Positions 1 through 11,684 of a stretch of 64,000 bases of DNA are shown piece by piece. How positions within the stretch are numbered: the first letter of the stretch is position 1; each line of letters starts with the position of its first letter. The DNA is from Limnoperna fortunei (Eukaryota; Mollusca; Bivalvia; Mytilida; Modiolidae). Under the pieces are notes generated by a model that had not been told where the DNA came from, did not search any database, and saw only the letters and a list, made by a program, of their open reading frames with translations. Position numbers and translations under genes: made by a program. The DNA lies in NCBI GenBank assembly GCA_944474755.1, contig OX104112.1:59303640-59367639 (forward strand), given 5' to 3'.

Positions 1-52
1 ATGATAAAAGTGGCGTTTAATCCCATCCAAACAAACAAACAAACAAACATAA
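1..52 (+). mobile_element. SINE 3' end fragment
   Basis: The 3' terminus of the tRNA-derived SINE that recurs through this window. It shows the conserved AAAGTGGCGTTTAA core followed by a CAAA-repeat tail. The head lies outside the window. Confidence 0.6.
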
Positions 53-74
53 AATCAAAAAGAAAATGACTTAC

Positions 75-193
75 TGTACGTTGTGGATGGTACGTCAGCA
101 AACGGCTGTCAGTTGGCAAGACTGCTGTTTTCTGTTGTACATACTCTAAACCTTGATCGTCAGTTTTGATAAAAGTCTTTATTGCAGAAAATA
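75..193 (-). CDS. Candidate internal exon, unknown gene
   Basis: On the minus strand a strong acceptor (ATTTTATTTACAG) precedes 119 bp that end at a consensus donor (ACA|GTAAGT). Entered with two carried-in bases, it is open for 39 codons, starting FSAIKTF and ending HPQRT in phase 0. The composition looks protein-like rather than repeat-derived. I do not recognise the product. The next exons would lie beyond the left edge of the window. What I see is the splice signals and the open frame; that it is a real exon is inference. Confidence 0.4.
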
Positions 194-358
194 CTGTAAA
201 TAAAATTTCAATTAATATTTTATGTTAGTATGTTATAGCAATCCAAGATTTAATAACTTAAGTAAAAGAGCTTGTAATTATGAAACATGAAGCAAAACCA
301 TATATAGCGTTTTGATTTAATTTTTGTACATAAAAGATAAAATCAAACCTCGCACCAC

Positions 359-420
359 CTTCGCCAGCCACCACTACATCCTCGAAATTGTAGACACCTG
401 GCAATGGTATCAAATTCCGC
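359..420 (-). CDS. Weak candidate exon upstream of the 75-193 exon
   Basis: An open minus-strand frame (NLIPLPGVYNFEDVVVAGE) ends at a possible donor AAG|GTGGTG. That leaves one base, which joins the two-base start of the 75-193 exon in frame. Its upstream acceptor is poor (ACAAAG), so the left part of the exon is uncertain. An alternative donor six bases further on breaks the downstream frame. No family recognised. Confidence 0.22.
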
Positions 421-877
421 TTTGTTTACTATTGAAGATTATTTCTCTTCGGCTTCGTATAGTTTTATAAATATGTGTGTTTGTTCTATTCGTCAATAAT
501 TGTTGTTATAATAAGAATATTTACCTTTTGTGTACAGCAAAACGACAGAAAACACAGAACAAAACAAAAAAATTCCTATACAAGCTTTTAATATTCTGAA
601 ACGAAGCATCCCCATTACTGACTTGATTGTGTTTTGTTCGTCAATAATGTATTTTGAATATTTTGTAAACTTGAAACACAGCTCATCTTAGGCCGGACTA
701 AATATAAAAATTGGTTTTAGCGATGTTGTAATATATCTTAGTTTTAGTTAAATCGCGTGCTATATTTCATAGGTAAAAGAAATTTTTGCATTTGGACTGC
801 ATATATAGACTAACAATATAAAATATTTCTGTTTACATTTTTAGAAATGAACACAAAAGAATACGAAAAATACCGAG

Positions 878-975
878 TGTCTGGCCAGTTTTACTACCGA
901 AGTTCCGGGTTTTTTTTCCGGGTACTCCGGTTTCCACCTCCAATACAAACTGGACGCCATAATATAGCTGAAAAA
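878..975 (+). mobile_element. SINE fragment
   Basis: Central and 3' part of the window's SINE: the CCGGGT...CTCCAATA motif, then AAACTGGACGCCATAATATAGCTGAAAAA. The tRNA-like head is missing. The short open frame that overlaps it is not a gene. Confidence 0.6.
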
Positions 976-2620
976 AATACCATTAAAATATCAAACAATA
1001 CTTTGGGTGATATATCAATCTACATTACATATAGTATTAGTATGTGTTTATTAGTTTTCGAGCACTTTATGAAATCGACTCCTGAAAAAAGCAACACATT
1101 AATTAATTTTACAAAACTGGTCATGATACCCTTGAGATCTTGGGATTTTTCAGTGATAACTGGGGATCGATTGAGGTGTTAATTCCAGTGCATCTCTGAC
1201 GTGACTTTTACGACATCACGTCATCAGCTAGAACGTCATCAATAAGAACCAATCATTCGAAAGCACTGGTCAACTGCCAATTTATTTCCAGAAACGCATG
1301 GTTTAAATAGAATGTATGTAAAACTATATATATGTACGTGCAATTTAATGCTAAAAGAATGCCCTTGTTGTTTTTACAGAAATTTGAGACGCCAAATCTG
1401 TTTCTAAAGGCTGGGATGAAACATTAATAATACAATATCAGTGGACTAAACGATCAAAAATATAATTCCTTTTGTAGCGCATATGTAGGTACTTATACGT
1501 AGACAGATGGTGAGACTTAGTGAATTGATTACAGGGATTCATAATGCAAGAAAGAGAAAGAAGTCGCAATTTACATTTTTGTGTATAAACGGTATTTCAT
1601 TACTGAAACTGATTCAGACGAAATTAAGTGTTTTATGAAATTGTTGAGTAAAATGTCATTAAAAATACTATTTAAAATTTGCCAGGCGTGCAATTCTTCC
1701 AATCAAAACTTGTCTGTGGCGCTAAAAACCAATTTCGGTGCTCTGTTTACGTCTCTCGTTTTTATGTAGGTTTTATACACCCGAACATCAGTGCTTATAT
1801 CTCCAAAGTCGAAGTATTGTCTTGGAGAGGATTTATTGTCTTGAATATAGTTGAAGTCCTGCTCGTTAGACGCGAAGCAAACGTCCAATGAATTGAGAAG
1901 ATTATTATGTTCTACGATAATAGAAGCTAGGTTACGTACTAGCTACAGCACAAACAAACATACGTGTTAAGTACTCATTACAAAAACACATATTTTTCTA
2001 TTGATTCACTTGAGCTAACAGCTTGAGTTATTACCGTAAGAATAATTTTACAAATTGAGCGTATGTTTGATTTTGTTCATTTGTTACGAAAATCTGAAAA
2101 TCCGATTACTGCAGTTATTAGCATATAATATAATTTTAGATGCGACATGCTTTATGAAAGCATCAGTAAATAAACCCCTAAGCCAATAACGTCATGTGCG
2201 ATTCGAGATTTATACACATATACAATTTTATTCTTTTTTAGTAGTTTTACACCAGGTCATTTGTGATATAAAAAGTAACATGCCGCAAAACGGTCTTGAA
2301 AAGAAAGTTGTGCAGAGGTCATATACTAATATAATCCCTTAGGGTAATTTATAATACAACTTTGTACACATTGTTTACTCAACTTTATCTCCACAGATCG
2401 TTCAGTGTCATGTAACATTTAGCCAATATTGCTTTTCTGTTGTGTAATTTTAATATAGATGGATAGATGATATACACCTGGAAACAAATGTACACTTCCG
2501 CATACTAGTACCTAATAATATGTTTTATTTACAAAATGTCGGTAAGCAATAAAGAAATCACAAATTAGTTACAATAAACACAATCATTTCTTTAACCTTT
2601 AGTAGATTGGTTTATATTCC
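976..2620. other. Gene-free, AT-rich stretch
   Basis: Only short chance open frames are visible (about 60-70 codons near 1581-1891 on both strands). None has splice context or a recognisable domain. I see no RNA gene or repeat here. Confidence 0.5.
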
Positions 2621-2625
2621 TAAGG

Positions 2626-2865
2626 GGGCCTCGGTGGCCGAGTGGTTAAGGTAGTTCGCTTACTATTGATCTTGTGGTCTGTGGTTTGCGGGGCAGGATG
2701 TACTACATTCTAGTCTTAATTGACAAGGATTGCCAGTTTTCCTACAGAAGGTCGGGGTTTTCTCCGGGTTCTGTTGCTTCCTCCTCCAATAAAAACTGGA
2801 CGCCATGATATGTCTGTAAAATTGCTGAAAGTTTCGTTAAACATTATTTAAACAAATAAAAAAAA
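2626..2865 (+). mobile_element. tRNA-derived SINE, nearly full length
   Basis: Starts with a tRNA-like head, GGCCTCGGTGGCCGAGTGG, containing a Pol III A-box (TGGCCGAGTGG). The B-box is degraded. The conserved body follows: AATTGACAAGGATTGCCAG, then CTCCAATAAAAACTGGACG, then AAATTGCTGAAAG with the GTTAAAC end. Same family as the copies at 22238, 32930 and 52270. It is a pseudo-tRNA head of a retroposon, not a tRNA gene. Confidence 0.75.
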
Positions 2866-2869
2866 CCAA

Positions 2870-3404
2870 TATATACCTAAGTATTACAAGAGATGAGATG
2901 AATTTGTAAAACGTGGTATGATCATCATCATTTAAGAACCTAAAGAAGAAAGTATTCATAAAAAGTATAAGCGGAATGCATGTACATTTCAAGTCAAAGG
3001 ATTACGTATAAAGGAAAAGCTCCACCTATAAGGTCAGGATGAACCAATACGTCTATGACTGGCAATAATAAATGGTTATCTTGTGAAGCAAATGATAATG
3101 TCATTAGAGTTTTGTATATCGACGTGTTTTACATTTCCCTATCAATGGTTCTTACCGACGAAAGCTGTTTTTTATTTTTTTAAATGTATATTTTAAACAT
3201 TATACATGTATAAGCTAACCTATAAAGTTTTTTTTAATTTTAAAGTACAGTGTAAATGGTAAATCTGCTGCAGAAAATAAATACAAATACTTTTCCCGAT
3301 TTAAGAAATTAACTGTGTAAATTGAAAAAAAATGCGCTGCGTATAACCAACAAATAGAAATCACATGTACAAGGTATATTATGAAAAAGCTCATCGTATA
3401 ACGT
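2870..3404. other. Gene-free stretch
   Basis: AT-rich sequence with no supported gene or repeat. Confidence 0.4.
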
Positions 3405-3655
3405 ATTACAGTTTTTGTGTTCCATATTTCTCAAAATTAAAAAAAACATGTATGTCATATGACAAGGAAAATAATTTTAAAAAAATAAAAATTCCCTAGT
3501 TATATAAAAATAACACGTGATTTACAGTAGACAAATGACAAACAAAAAGAGACAAATTACACTTGAACATTAAATTAATTAATACAATTTTCAAATATGT
3601 GTAACATCGGTGTTCCTTTGGCTTACCAACAAAAAGGGATAAAAGGCAGTTAGTG
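3405..3655 (+). repeat. Direct repeat, left copy
   Basis: About 250 bp that recur in the same orientation at about 5519-5765. Shared landmarks in order are GTTCCATATTTCT, the AACATGTATGTCATATGAC block, AACACGTGA, GACAAATTACACTT, TTAATACA and TTCCTTTG. The copies are clearly diverged. They flank a decayed LINE. Confidence 0.6.
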
Positions 3656-3839
3656 ATGAATATTTGTTAAATAATGTATATCTTTATATCTTTATGTCCT
3701 CCTCAAGTATGCATTGTTAATAAATGGTTTTACAAACATAGCAAAACAAACGTGAAAGAGAATAATAATTTAATAAAAAATAATAATAAATGTTGTAGAC
3801 AGAATCTCGGCGTGGATAATTAAATATAACATGTAAAAG

Positions 3840-5480
3840 ATTAAGGTAGTAATTCTCTCTTCAATCTCTTCATGGGTTCATTCACATGCTTTGCAGATTA
3901 TTGATGTATTTCACACATATAATGCCAAATGTTTCGGACTCATCAGCTGAAAGTTCAAAGAATCTATGAGAATTGCATGACAGAAAAATTGCGTAGTTTC
4001 GTCCATGTTGAGTAGTGAGACGCTAAATTTAATAGACCCTTATTAATAATCTCACACCAAAGGTCGTCACTTAGAGATGATACACAAGATATTAAATTAT
4101 GGATAACTGGGTCCGTATAGATCCTAGCATAATAGAGATTAGTGTGACGGCCTGGCTGCACAAAGCAACAGCAATTCTACTTTGCTTATGATTGGTTAAT
4201 GTGCTTGTGTGCGATGCGTTATCTGGTTTTGAAAAGTCGTGAATTATTTTAAAATAGGCAAAGTCACTGTCATTGTTAATGGGTACATAGTTTCCTTAAC
4301 GCAAATTCAGATACACATTGACATACGACAACAGGTATTTCTGCAAAATTCTTAAAATGTCTGATATAAACTACTATCTAAAGTGGCAGTTATTAAAACA
4401 CAGCAGGAGTCGTGTCATTAACACTTGTCTTGTTAGGGGTCACATATTCTTCCGAAGAATAACAGTTGTCTATTAGATGCTTCAGTGAGGTTCAACCTAC
4501 AAGATATGCACATATCAATCCTTGTTTAAATTGGTAGTCTTCTACATACTTGCACATATACCAATGTACACGCTCAAGCAATAACAATCATGTTTAGACG
4601 TTTATTTCAAACTTCGCAGTCATATTAAGCCTTGGAGTAGCACAACTGCTAAATTATTTTGCTACATGTAATTGAGTGCAAAACACTCGGATAAATCCTT
4701 TGTTTTATGATTGTCACGAATAACGATCTAAATGTTCGACCAGACGATATTGGTTGTTCTATAGAGTTAAAAGAGTGGTTTAGGATAATTCCAACATGCT
4801 TAACGGTCTTGCAGTCAGGAATAAGCCCAGTGTTAGGCTGACATTTATCGGTCATTTTCAAAACACCACGATCTGAATTTTTGCTTGAGAAAATTCGAAT
4901 TTTTATTTCACACAAGTAATGTTTTGCATTTAGCTTTCATTACAAGATAATAGGGCTATGTCATCTGCATAAACAGGTCACGCGACATCGAGATCTCGTT
5001 AAGGTAACAATAAGTTCGTTGATATAGACCAGGTAGAGCTTGGCAGATAATGGAGTACCTTGTCTGGTTCCTCTGTCCATGTTGACATGCTGAGAATGTG
5101 CGCTGTTACAACTTCTTACTTATGATACAGAAAGTCAATTAGTTTCTAGATTTACCCCTTAATGTCATGTTGATGTAATTTGACTTTGAGGTCATTATGG
5201 TTAGCAGTTTCAAATGCACGCTTGCTATCTAGAAAGTTGACAATAACACTCGAGCCGTCTCTCGAGATAATGATAAACGGCTTCTTGGAGATTGAAAAAA
5301 GCGAACATGCTGAACAATGGAATGGAATTTGCTTTCTGAGGTGTAATAGAGAACACGCTAGTTTTTTTATCTTTGGATTTGTTGCAATAACAATCTCATG
5401 AATGCTTCATATGCCGAGCGTGGTTCATTTTGAAACAAAGCTAAATGGATCGCACCTAATAATGAACAACGATGTATCAG
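3840..5480 (-). pseudogene. Decayed LINE reverse transcriptase
   Basis: Minus-strand translation in shifting frames gives ordered RT motifs. V-I-V-N-F-L-D-S-K-R-A-F-E-T (motif A region) is near 5250-5190. R-G-T-R-Q-G-T-P-L-S-A-K-L-Y (the RQG motif) is near 5085-5040. Y-A-D-D-I-A-L-L-S (catalytic motif C) is near 4975-4945. Further open stretches at 4160-3840 probably belong to the C-terminal part. Multiple stops and frameshifts mean it encodes nothing now. The motif spelling suggests the Jockey/CR1-like group; the clade is not resolved by eye. Confidence 0.65.
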
Positions 5481-5518
5481 GCTTAAAAGTAGAATTTAAA
5501 AAAAAACATCAGCAAAGG

Positions 5519-5765
5519 ACAGTTCTGGCGTTCCATATTTCTTCAAAGTATATAAAAAAAACATGCATGTCATATGACCAAAAAAAAAAAACAAAAAAAA
5601 AAACCATAATTATATAACAAGAACACGTGACGATTAACTGTCGACTGAAGGTGACAAATTACACTTAAACTTAAATTCAATTAATACATTTGTCAAATAT
5701 TAGTCAACCTTGTTCCTTTGACGCAGAAGCACAAAAAGAGATAAACAAAGAAATTAGTGACTTCT
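5519..5765 (+). repeat. Direct repeat, right copy
   Basis: Second copy of the 3405-3655 sequence, same orientation, about 2.1 kb away. It contains an A-rich expansion near 5580-5604. Confidence 0.6.
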
Positions 5766-5794
5766 ATGAATTAGGAAATTAAAAAATGGGAACG

Positions 5795-5798
<4 letters not shown>

Positions 5799-5872
<74 letters not shown>
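5799..5872. repeat. (AT)n microsatellite
   Basis: About 74 bp of AT dinucleotides, directly abutting the satellite monomer on its right. Confidence 0.9.
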
Positions 5873-5876
<4 letters not shown>

Positions 5877-6111
5877 GAATATTTGAGCAAAGCCAAGTAA
5901 CAGCACGGCACGTCCGCGGGTGGCGGACTACGAAGCAACTATTTTGGGTTAAGTTAGAATGAGAAAGTTTAAGATCAATATGTTATGACTTGTTTACGTC
6001 GTTTATTTTTATTGACATTCAATGACTAAGGCCATTCGTTGGTCAGTCTTTGTCTAAATTTTTGACAAGAAACACCGTCATTTGTATCGTTGCATAATCT
6101 TCTAGACTTGT
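5873..6111 (-). repeat. Isolated monomer part of the 510-bp satellite
   Basis: Reverse complement of the first half of the right-edge satellite unit. It runs from TGTTGGAATATTTGAGC through the GGCACGTCCGCGGGTGGCGG block to the CTTCTAGACTTG end. AT microsatellites flank it on both sides (5799-5872, 6112-6132), as AT runs abut the right-edge array. This suggests mobility rather than an in-place relic. Confidence 0.8.
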
Positions 6112-6132
6112 GTATATATATATATATATATA
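6112..6132. repeat. (AT)n microsatellite
   Basis: Short AT run immediately right of the satellite monomer. Confidence 0.8.
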
Positions 6133-6152
6133 CTGGGAAAATGTCTCTATCT

Positions 6153-6859
6153 TCATAACTCAAATCATTGCATTGTATCACACATGGGGTTATAACTAAT
6201 TTTGGGTACGGTTTACTGAACTATTGCGCGATAATATAGTTCGATGTTTGCATTTACCGAAGTAAGTACTTTCTATCTTTAATATTGTTTTGATTATTTT
6301 TCAGGTGAAAAACAGTATGCTTTGTATTGCGAACTGTAATAATTTTGTTCTTAGCATTTGAATAAAAGTATAATTCTGTTCATATATTCTTACGCGATCA
6401 AGCTGGCTAGGTGAATGATCATATAAATGCACATTCAATCTGCTTTCATCTGAATTGTTAATTATATAATTAACGCATAATAAGTATGTCCAACAATAAT
6501 GATCTTCTTGCTACTGTTTTTAATGGTTTATTAAACAATTTTCGTGATGTAAACAGTTAATATTCAATTGCTGCCTGTGCTTCTGCAGCTGATCATCGTG
6601 ATGAATTGATATAGTGGTATACCAGTAAACAAGATTTGCACATGTAGATCTTCTTTGCAAAATAAAAATAACACATAAGTCAATGTATTAAGAATTTCGA
6701 ATATTTTTTAAAACAATTAAGCGATGACCAGTCCTTTATCCCAGTTGGGATTGCAGATTTAACAAATGTAAATAATTTGGGAGGATGGGACAAAGATGGC
6801 ATACCGATTTGATGAGGGAAGTATTACGAATCTGTAATTCCTGGAAAATAAAATGATGA
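6153..6859 (+). repeat. Inverted-repeat arm A
   Basis: Reverse complement of 10290-11219 (arm C). Shared landmarks include the outer TCATAACTCAAATCATTG, the GATCAAGCTGGCTAGG block, TTAATTATATAATTAACGC, and the inner ATTACGAATCTGTAATTCCT. Arm A lacks the MITE found in arm C. No coding potential was seen. Confidence 0.8.
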
Positions 6860-8140
6860 CAAGAAATGATACGGGTTACACCCATATCCAGAGATGTTCG
6901 ATTTATATGTTATAGGTGTATCCGATTTGGTTTAATAGGTTTTTTCAATTTGTTTTATTTAAAATTTCATCATATGCTGTAAAGGGTTACAAATATAGAC
7001 GATTGTGGAAGCCAAGAAATAATCATCTTGATTATAATATCTCAACTTTGAGAAGAGTACTGTCATAAAAAAGCAGTGTTGGAAAGACAAATGTTTACCG
7101 TACAATAACAATACGTTGACCTTTTCGAAATCACATAGTCACGTGGTTCTGTGGGAAAAAAAGTTGGGGGGGGGGGTGGGGTTATCGGCAGTTATCGGGT
7201 CCTTCCGTCGGGCATCCTCGGAAGATCAAAGAAAAATACCGACAAGTTACAATTTCTTTTGATTTAATTTTACAATAATTAAAATTGTTTTTCAAAAATT
7301 TCCAATTAAATGTATTCAAGCGTCAAACTAACGTTCATGTGCATAAACATTGCTAAGAACTTAATAATATTTTCAGACTTTAAAATAAACAAAAAAATAT
7401 TATAGAAGTCTTATTTTTGCCAGAGACGTGTTATTATATGTCTCTGTTTTTTTCAAAACAATGTATGAGATTATTAACTTCTAAAATTATTTTCAACTAT
7501 TTAAACTGTTAATGACCTTTATTCAAATGTAGCTGAATTGTTTTTCTATTGTATTATTATATACATTTTTTCAAAATTTCATTTAGCTTCTTTTTAATTT
7601 CTGTTTCTTTAAAGGACTTCATATACGATCTTAGAGGTATGTTTAATCTAATTCTAAAAGTATCTAAATATAACTTGCGTCTTTAAAATAGTTTAACATA
7701 AAAAATTTAAATCTTGAATTAAATAAAAATCCATACCTTTTGTGTTTTTTTTTATTATAAAGAAATTTATTTTCCCTACAAATGTCTATGACATTTTTCA
7801 CTGATTAAGAAATCAAATTTCTTTAAATAACATGCCTGTTTTAAAATCTTATTTTCGTATAAAAATAATAATCTAAATTAGCATTTCCGTGGCTAATTAT
7901 GTTAGTCTAAATTGTCTTTCATTAAAGTTCAGTGTCATAAATAAGCAATTAGCAAATAAACAAGGCACATCTAATTTACAATTTACAATTACATCACAGA
8001 AATATCTCTTACCCCCCCCCCCCCCACCACGCACGCCTCGTTCTCGGCCAATCTCGTGCGAGAGAGTTCGGAATTTAGAAATCGTTAATAATCAAAACCC
8101 AGGGAAATTAAATTTAATATACAAGATTGATGAATTTTCT
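6860..8140. other. Interior of the inverted-repeat structure, no gene
   Basis: AT-rich DNA with a G run near 7165-7185 and a C run near 8011-8026. A proline-rich open frame over the C run is a homopolymer artefact. No gene found. Confidence 0.45.
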
Positions 8141-8144
8141 GCAT

Positions 8145-8800
8145 TAAGGTTTCATTTTCTACCCTAATTATGAAATAATCCAGAAATAATACTGAAAATT
8201 ATCGATCAAGGCTTTCTGGATGAGTGGTCACAAGTGCGTTAAAATACTGTTGCACGAGGGGAACGTCATGCATTACATAATACTACAAAATTTTAAAATG
8301 CATTACTTTTATCAAATCATCCTATGAATTCCTATAAAAACAAATACATTCACATTCTATTATGTGAAGATTAGAATGCATAAAAATACAAAGCTTAAGT
8401 ACCCTATAAATTCTGACATAACCAAAGAAATAAAATTGAAAATTATCATCAAGTCAAATTCATAATCATCTACATTTTTATGTAAAGATAAGAATGCAAA
8501 AAGATATGAAGCTTGCTCTATCAATCGTGAAATAATCCAAACAAAACAAAATATATTATGATAAAATTGAACCGAACAAGTCTTTCTAACATATACATTA
8601 CGTAATATAATGTAACAAAATCTAAAAAAGCCCTTTTATTATCAAATTGTCTAACTAATTAATAAAAGAAACAAAAATATATACATTTTATTTTGTAAAG
8701 ATAAGAATGCATTAAAAAAAATACTAAGCATACCCTATAAATCATGAAATAATCCAAAAAATAAAATTGAAGCGATGATCCTCTCTAGCGAGGTCAAAAG
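8145..8800 (+). repeat. Degenerate tandem repeat, about four units
   Basis: Four diverged blocks share a period of roughly 130-170 bp. Each contains a GTAAAGATAAGAATGCA-like segment and/or CCCTATAAAT...GAAATAATCCA...AAATTGAA. Copies are best seen near 8145-8220, 8340-8440, 8465-8570 and 8680-8790. Confidence 0.5.
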
Positions 8801-9019
8801 CGCATTAATATACAATTTTGTACATCTTTACTACTCATTATTAGATCAGGACAAAAAAATTATTTTAAAGCTTGAAGGATTTAACAAAAACAAAAAACTG
8901 TAAATGAAATATTTTCGTTAATATTTAATTAGCCATTTTATCACTGACAACATGAACTATATTGTAGAGTATGGTTTTTTACATTGAAAGCGATATGTGA
9001 TAAGTCGTACCCGAAAACA

Positions 9020-10289
9020 ATTATATACAAGAAAAGATATAGTTGTAACCATCCGTCCGACCAAGGGCATTAAGTTGTCGGTGTAGGACGTAAAAAACTC
9101 CCCAAGTCAAGTTGTAACCATATCGGGGAAACTCAATTAAAGTAATTAGAGGATTAAAACAGGAACCCATTTTGTATTGTAATATGAGAGATTAATTGTT
9201 GTTTACTGCTTGTGAAGATATAATGTACTTATTCTATTCTATAATATGCTTTAACCAAGTCAGGATCATTTAATACAATCAAATTTTTTAATGATTTGTC
9301 TTTGCCATGTGTTGCTTTTTCTTCTTTGATATAAGAGAATGATCATCCGAGACATCAGAGTTCTAAACATTTGGTTCTTTAAATAATAATGCATAGATAT
9401 TAAGGAAACGAGTTAAATAATACAAGACAAGACATAAAAAGTAAAATATATACAGAAAAATTTGTGTTAGATGTATTTTTAGTGTTTTTTTGTAAAATAT
9501 ATGTTTATATTAATATTGATATTTGGCATATCTGTTAAAACATATATTAAAACCCAACTCATTTTTGCCCCTTTTGGGCCCCTAATTCCTAAAAGGAAAA
9601 AGGAGGAGCCCCAAACTAAATCTCATTCATCCTTTTATGATAAGAAAAATTATTGTAAAATTTCAAAGCAATCTGTAAACCAGAACCAAAGTTATTGTGG
9701 AAACAAATAAAAAGGTACCATTTTGGGCCCCTAATTTTTAAACTAGAAAAGGGGGGACCCAATCCCATCCATCTATCTATTAATGGTATGGAAAATCATT
9801 GTAAATTTTCATTTGGATGACTAGAACAAAAGTTATTGTGGGAACAAACAAAATAGTGGCATTTTTGGCCCCTTTTGGGTCCCTAATTTCTAAACGAAAA
9901 ATGGGGGAACCCTAAAAATCAATCCCATCCATCCTTTTATTGTAAGAAACATCACTGTAAAGTTTCAAAGCAATTGGATAACTAGAACAAAAGTTATTGC
10001 GGGAACACTTAAGTTAACAGACAACGACGCAGACGAAAGCATCATACCATTATACGCCTACAATTTTTTTTCGGTCGTATAAAAATAGTAGGCATGCATA
10101 GTAAACCAGTTAACATTTTTGGACATTTGAATTATTGAAAGTAAAAGAAAGATGCAGGAAATTGCACTTGACACCTGTATTTAAAAAAAATTAAATAATT
10201 TATTTCTATCTGATGCGACAACAACAAAATAACTGGAAAATTAAAAAGTGCATGACCAATAATAAGAAAATGCTAAAGTAGAAACGTTT
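9020..10289 (+). repeat. Inverted-repeat arm B
   Basis: Its reverse complement recurs at 17080-17731 (B'). Shared landmarks are GGTTACAA with ATATCTTTTCTTG, AATGATCATC...GACATCAGAGTTCTAAACATTTGG, GCATATCTGTTAAAACATATATT, and GATGCGACAACAACAAAATAACTGG. The internal tandem repeat at 9556-10010 is mostly absent from B'. Confidence 0.8.
9556..10010 (+). repeat. Three-copy tandem repeat, about 145 bp unit
   Basis: Each unit reads TTTTGGGCCCCTAATT...AAACTAG/CGAAAA, a G-rich step, CCATCCATCC, then AAAGTTATTGTGGGAAC. Three units are followed by an ACAACGACGCAGACG block and TTTCGGTCGTATAAAAA, an arrangement I associate with dispersed bivalve repeats. Confidence 0.65.
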
Positions 10290-11219
10290 TCATCATTTTA
10301 ATTTTCGACAGGAATTACAGATTCGTAATAATTCTCTCATCAAGTAGGTGTGCCATCTTTGTCCCAAATTATTTACATTTGTACCGTTTGTTAAATCTGC
10401 AATTCCAATTTGGATAAAGGACTGGTTATCGCTTGTTTAAAAAATAGACCATTTAACTTGAAGGGGGTGGGGGGCTTGGTTTTTTGTTTTGGTGAAAAAA
10501 TTTTTGAAGACGTCGTGACATATTTTTTTCATTATTAGCATTATTTTATATAGCAGAAATCCTTCTTCAGAATATTTGTTTTCTTACCCTCTGCTTCCAA
10601 AATATTTTTTTTATCAAAAAAATCATTTTCAAAATATTTTTTTAGGAAAAAACCAAGGCCCCCCTTGCAAGTTAAATGGTCGGTCTCTTAATACGTTGAT
10701 TTATGTGTTATTTTTATTTTGCAAAGATGATCAAAGTTGTACATGTGCAAATCTTGTTTACTGTTATTCATCATGATGATTAGCTGCAGCAGCACAGGCA
10801 GCCATTGAATATTAACTGTTTACATTACGAAAATTGTTTAATACACCATTAAAAACAGTAGCAAAGAAGATCATTATTATTATTATGCGTTAATTATATA
10901 ATTAACAATTCAGATGAAAGCAGATTGAATGTGCATAAATTTATGATAATATGATCGTTTACCTAGCCAGCTTGATCGCGTAAGAATATATGAACAGAAT
11001 TATATTTTTTTCAAATGCAAAGAACAAAATTATTACATTTCGCAATTCAAAACATACTGTTTTTCACCTGAAAAATAATCAAAACAATATTACAGATAGA
11101 AATTACTTACTTCGGTAAATGTAAACATTGAACTATATTTTCGCGCAATAGTTCAGTAAACCGTACCCAAAATTAGTTATAACCCCATGTGTGATACAAT
11201 GCAATGATTTGAGTTATGA
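10290..11219 (-). repeat. Inverted-repeat arm C
   Basis: Reverse complement of arm A, longer because it carries a 235-bp MITE at 10447-10681. Its right end abuts the target-site duplication of the Tx1-like LINE. Before that insertion it would have continued into B'. Confidence 0.8.
10447..10681. mobile_element. MITE with terminal inverted repeats
   Basis: Left end GACCATTTAACTTGAAGGGGG and right end CCCCCCTTGCAAGTTAAATG plus GTC are inverted repeats, and the pairing continues into CTTGGTTTTTT / AAAAAACCAAG. It interrupts arm C where arm A has only a short unrelated stretch, so arm A acts as a nearly empty site. No coding capacity: a non-autonomous DNA transposon. The superfamily is not identifiable by eye. 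Confidence 0.65.
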
Positions 11220-11223
11220 TCAT

Positions 11224-11239
11224 TAAGAGATAATAAGAA
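11224..11239. repeat. Target-site duplication, 3' side of LINE
   Basis: TAAGAGATAATAAGAA, identical to 17052-17067. Confidence 0.75.
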
Positions 11240-11436
11240 TTTTGAATTTTCAATACCCTTTATTAAATAAAACAATAAATCACAGTATTACAAGGTATCA
11301 AAAATTCATAATACATAAAATATAAACCTAACAATACATTATTTTGACAAGCTACATTTAACAATTTTGAATATACATATAAATAAGTTAACTTTAAACC
11401 CAAAAGTATATGAAAAAAAGACACAAAATTTTTAAA

Positions 11437-11591
11437 GACTTTGTCCAAATGATCAAAGTCAGTTTAAACTGATACAAGCCAGTTTAAACTTTAACCACTA
11501 TTACCTACTTATTTTAAATTTAAAGAAACCTATAAATGACTTTGTCCAAATGATCAAAGTCAACATGGACTGGTACACGCCAGTCCATGTT
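11437..11591 (-). promoter_or_regulatory. LINE 3'UTR duplicated double-hairpin module
   Basis: Two units, 11437-11490 and 11538-11591 in plus coordinates. On the element's RNA strand each has an 11-bp hairpin with an 8-nt loop, followed at once by GACTTTG...CAAAGTC. The first stems are AACATGGACTG/CAGTCCATGTT (loop GCGTGTAC) and AGTTTAAACTG/CAGTTTAAACT (loop GCTTGTAT). The stem sequences differ while pairing is kept, which is the sign of a selected RNA structure. A role in template recognition by the element's RT is inference. Confidence 0.6.
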
Positions 11592-11684
11592 TTAACCTTT
11601 AAACATCGCGGTTTACAATATATAAACAAGACAATAAAATAAAAATCTAAAATACAATACAAATACAATTAAAATAACTTACCA

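Noticed and set aside
7889..8167. 92-codon ORF with a proline run
   Set aside because: The proline run is a C homopolymer, with no other coding sign.
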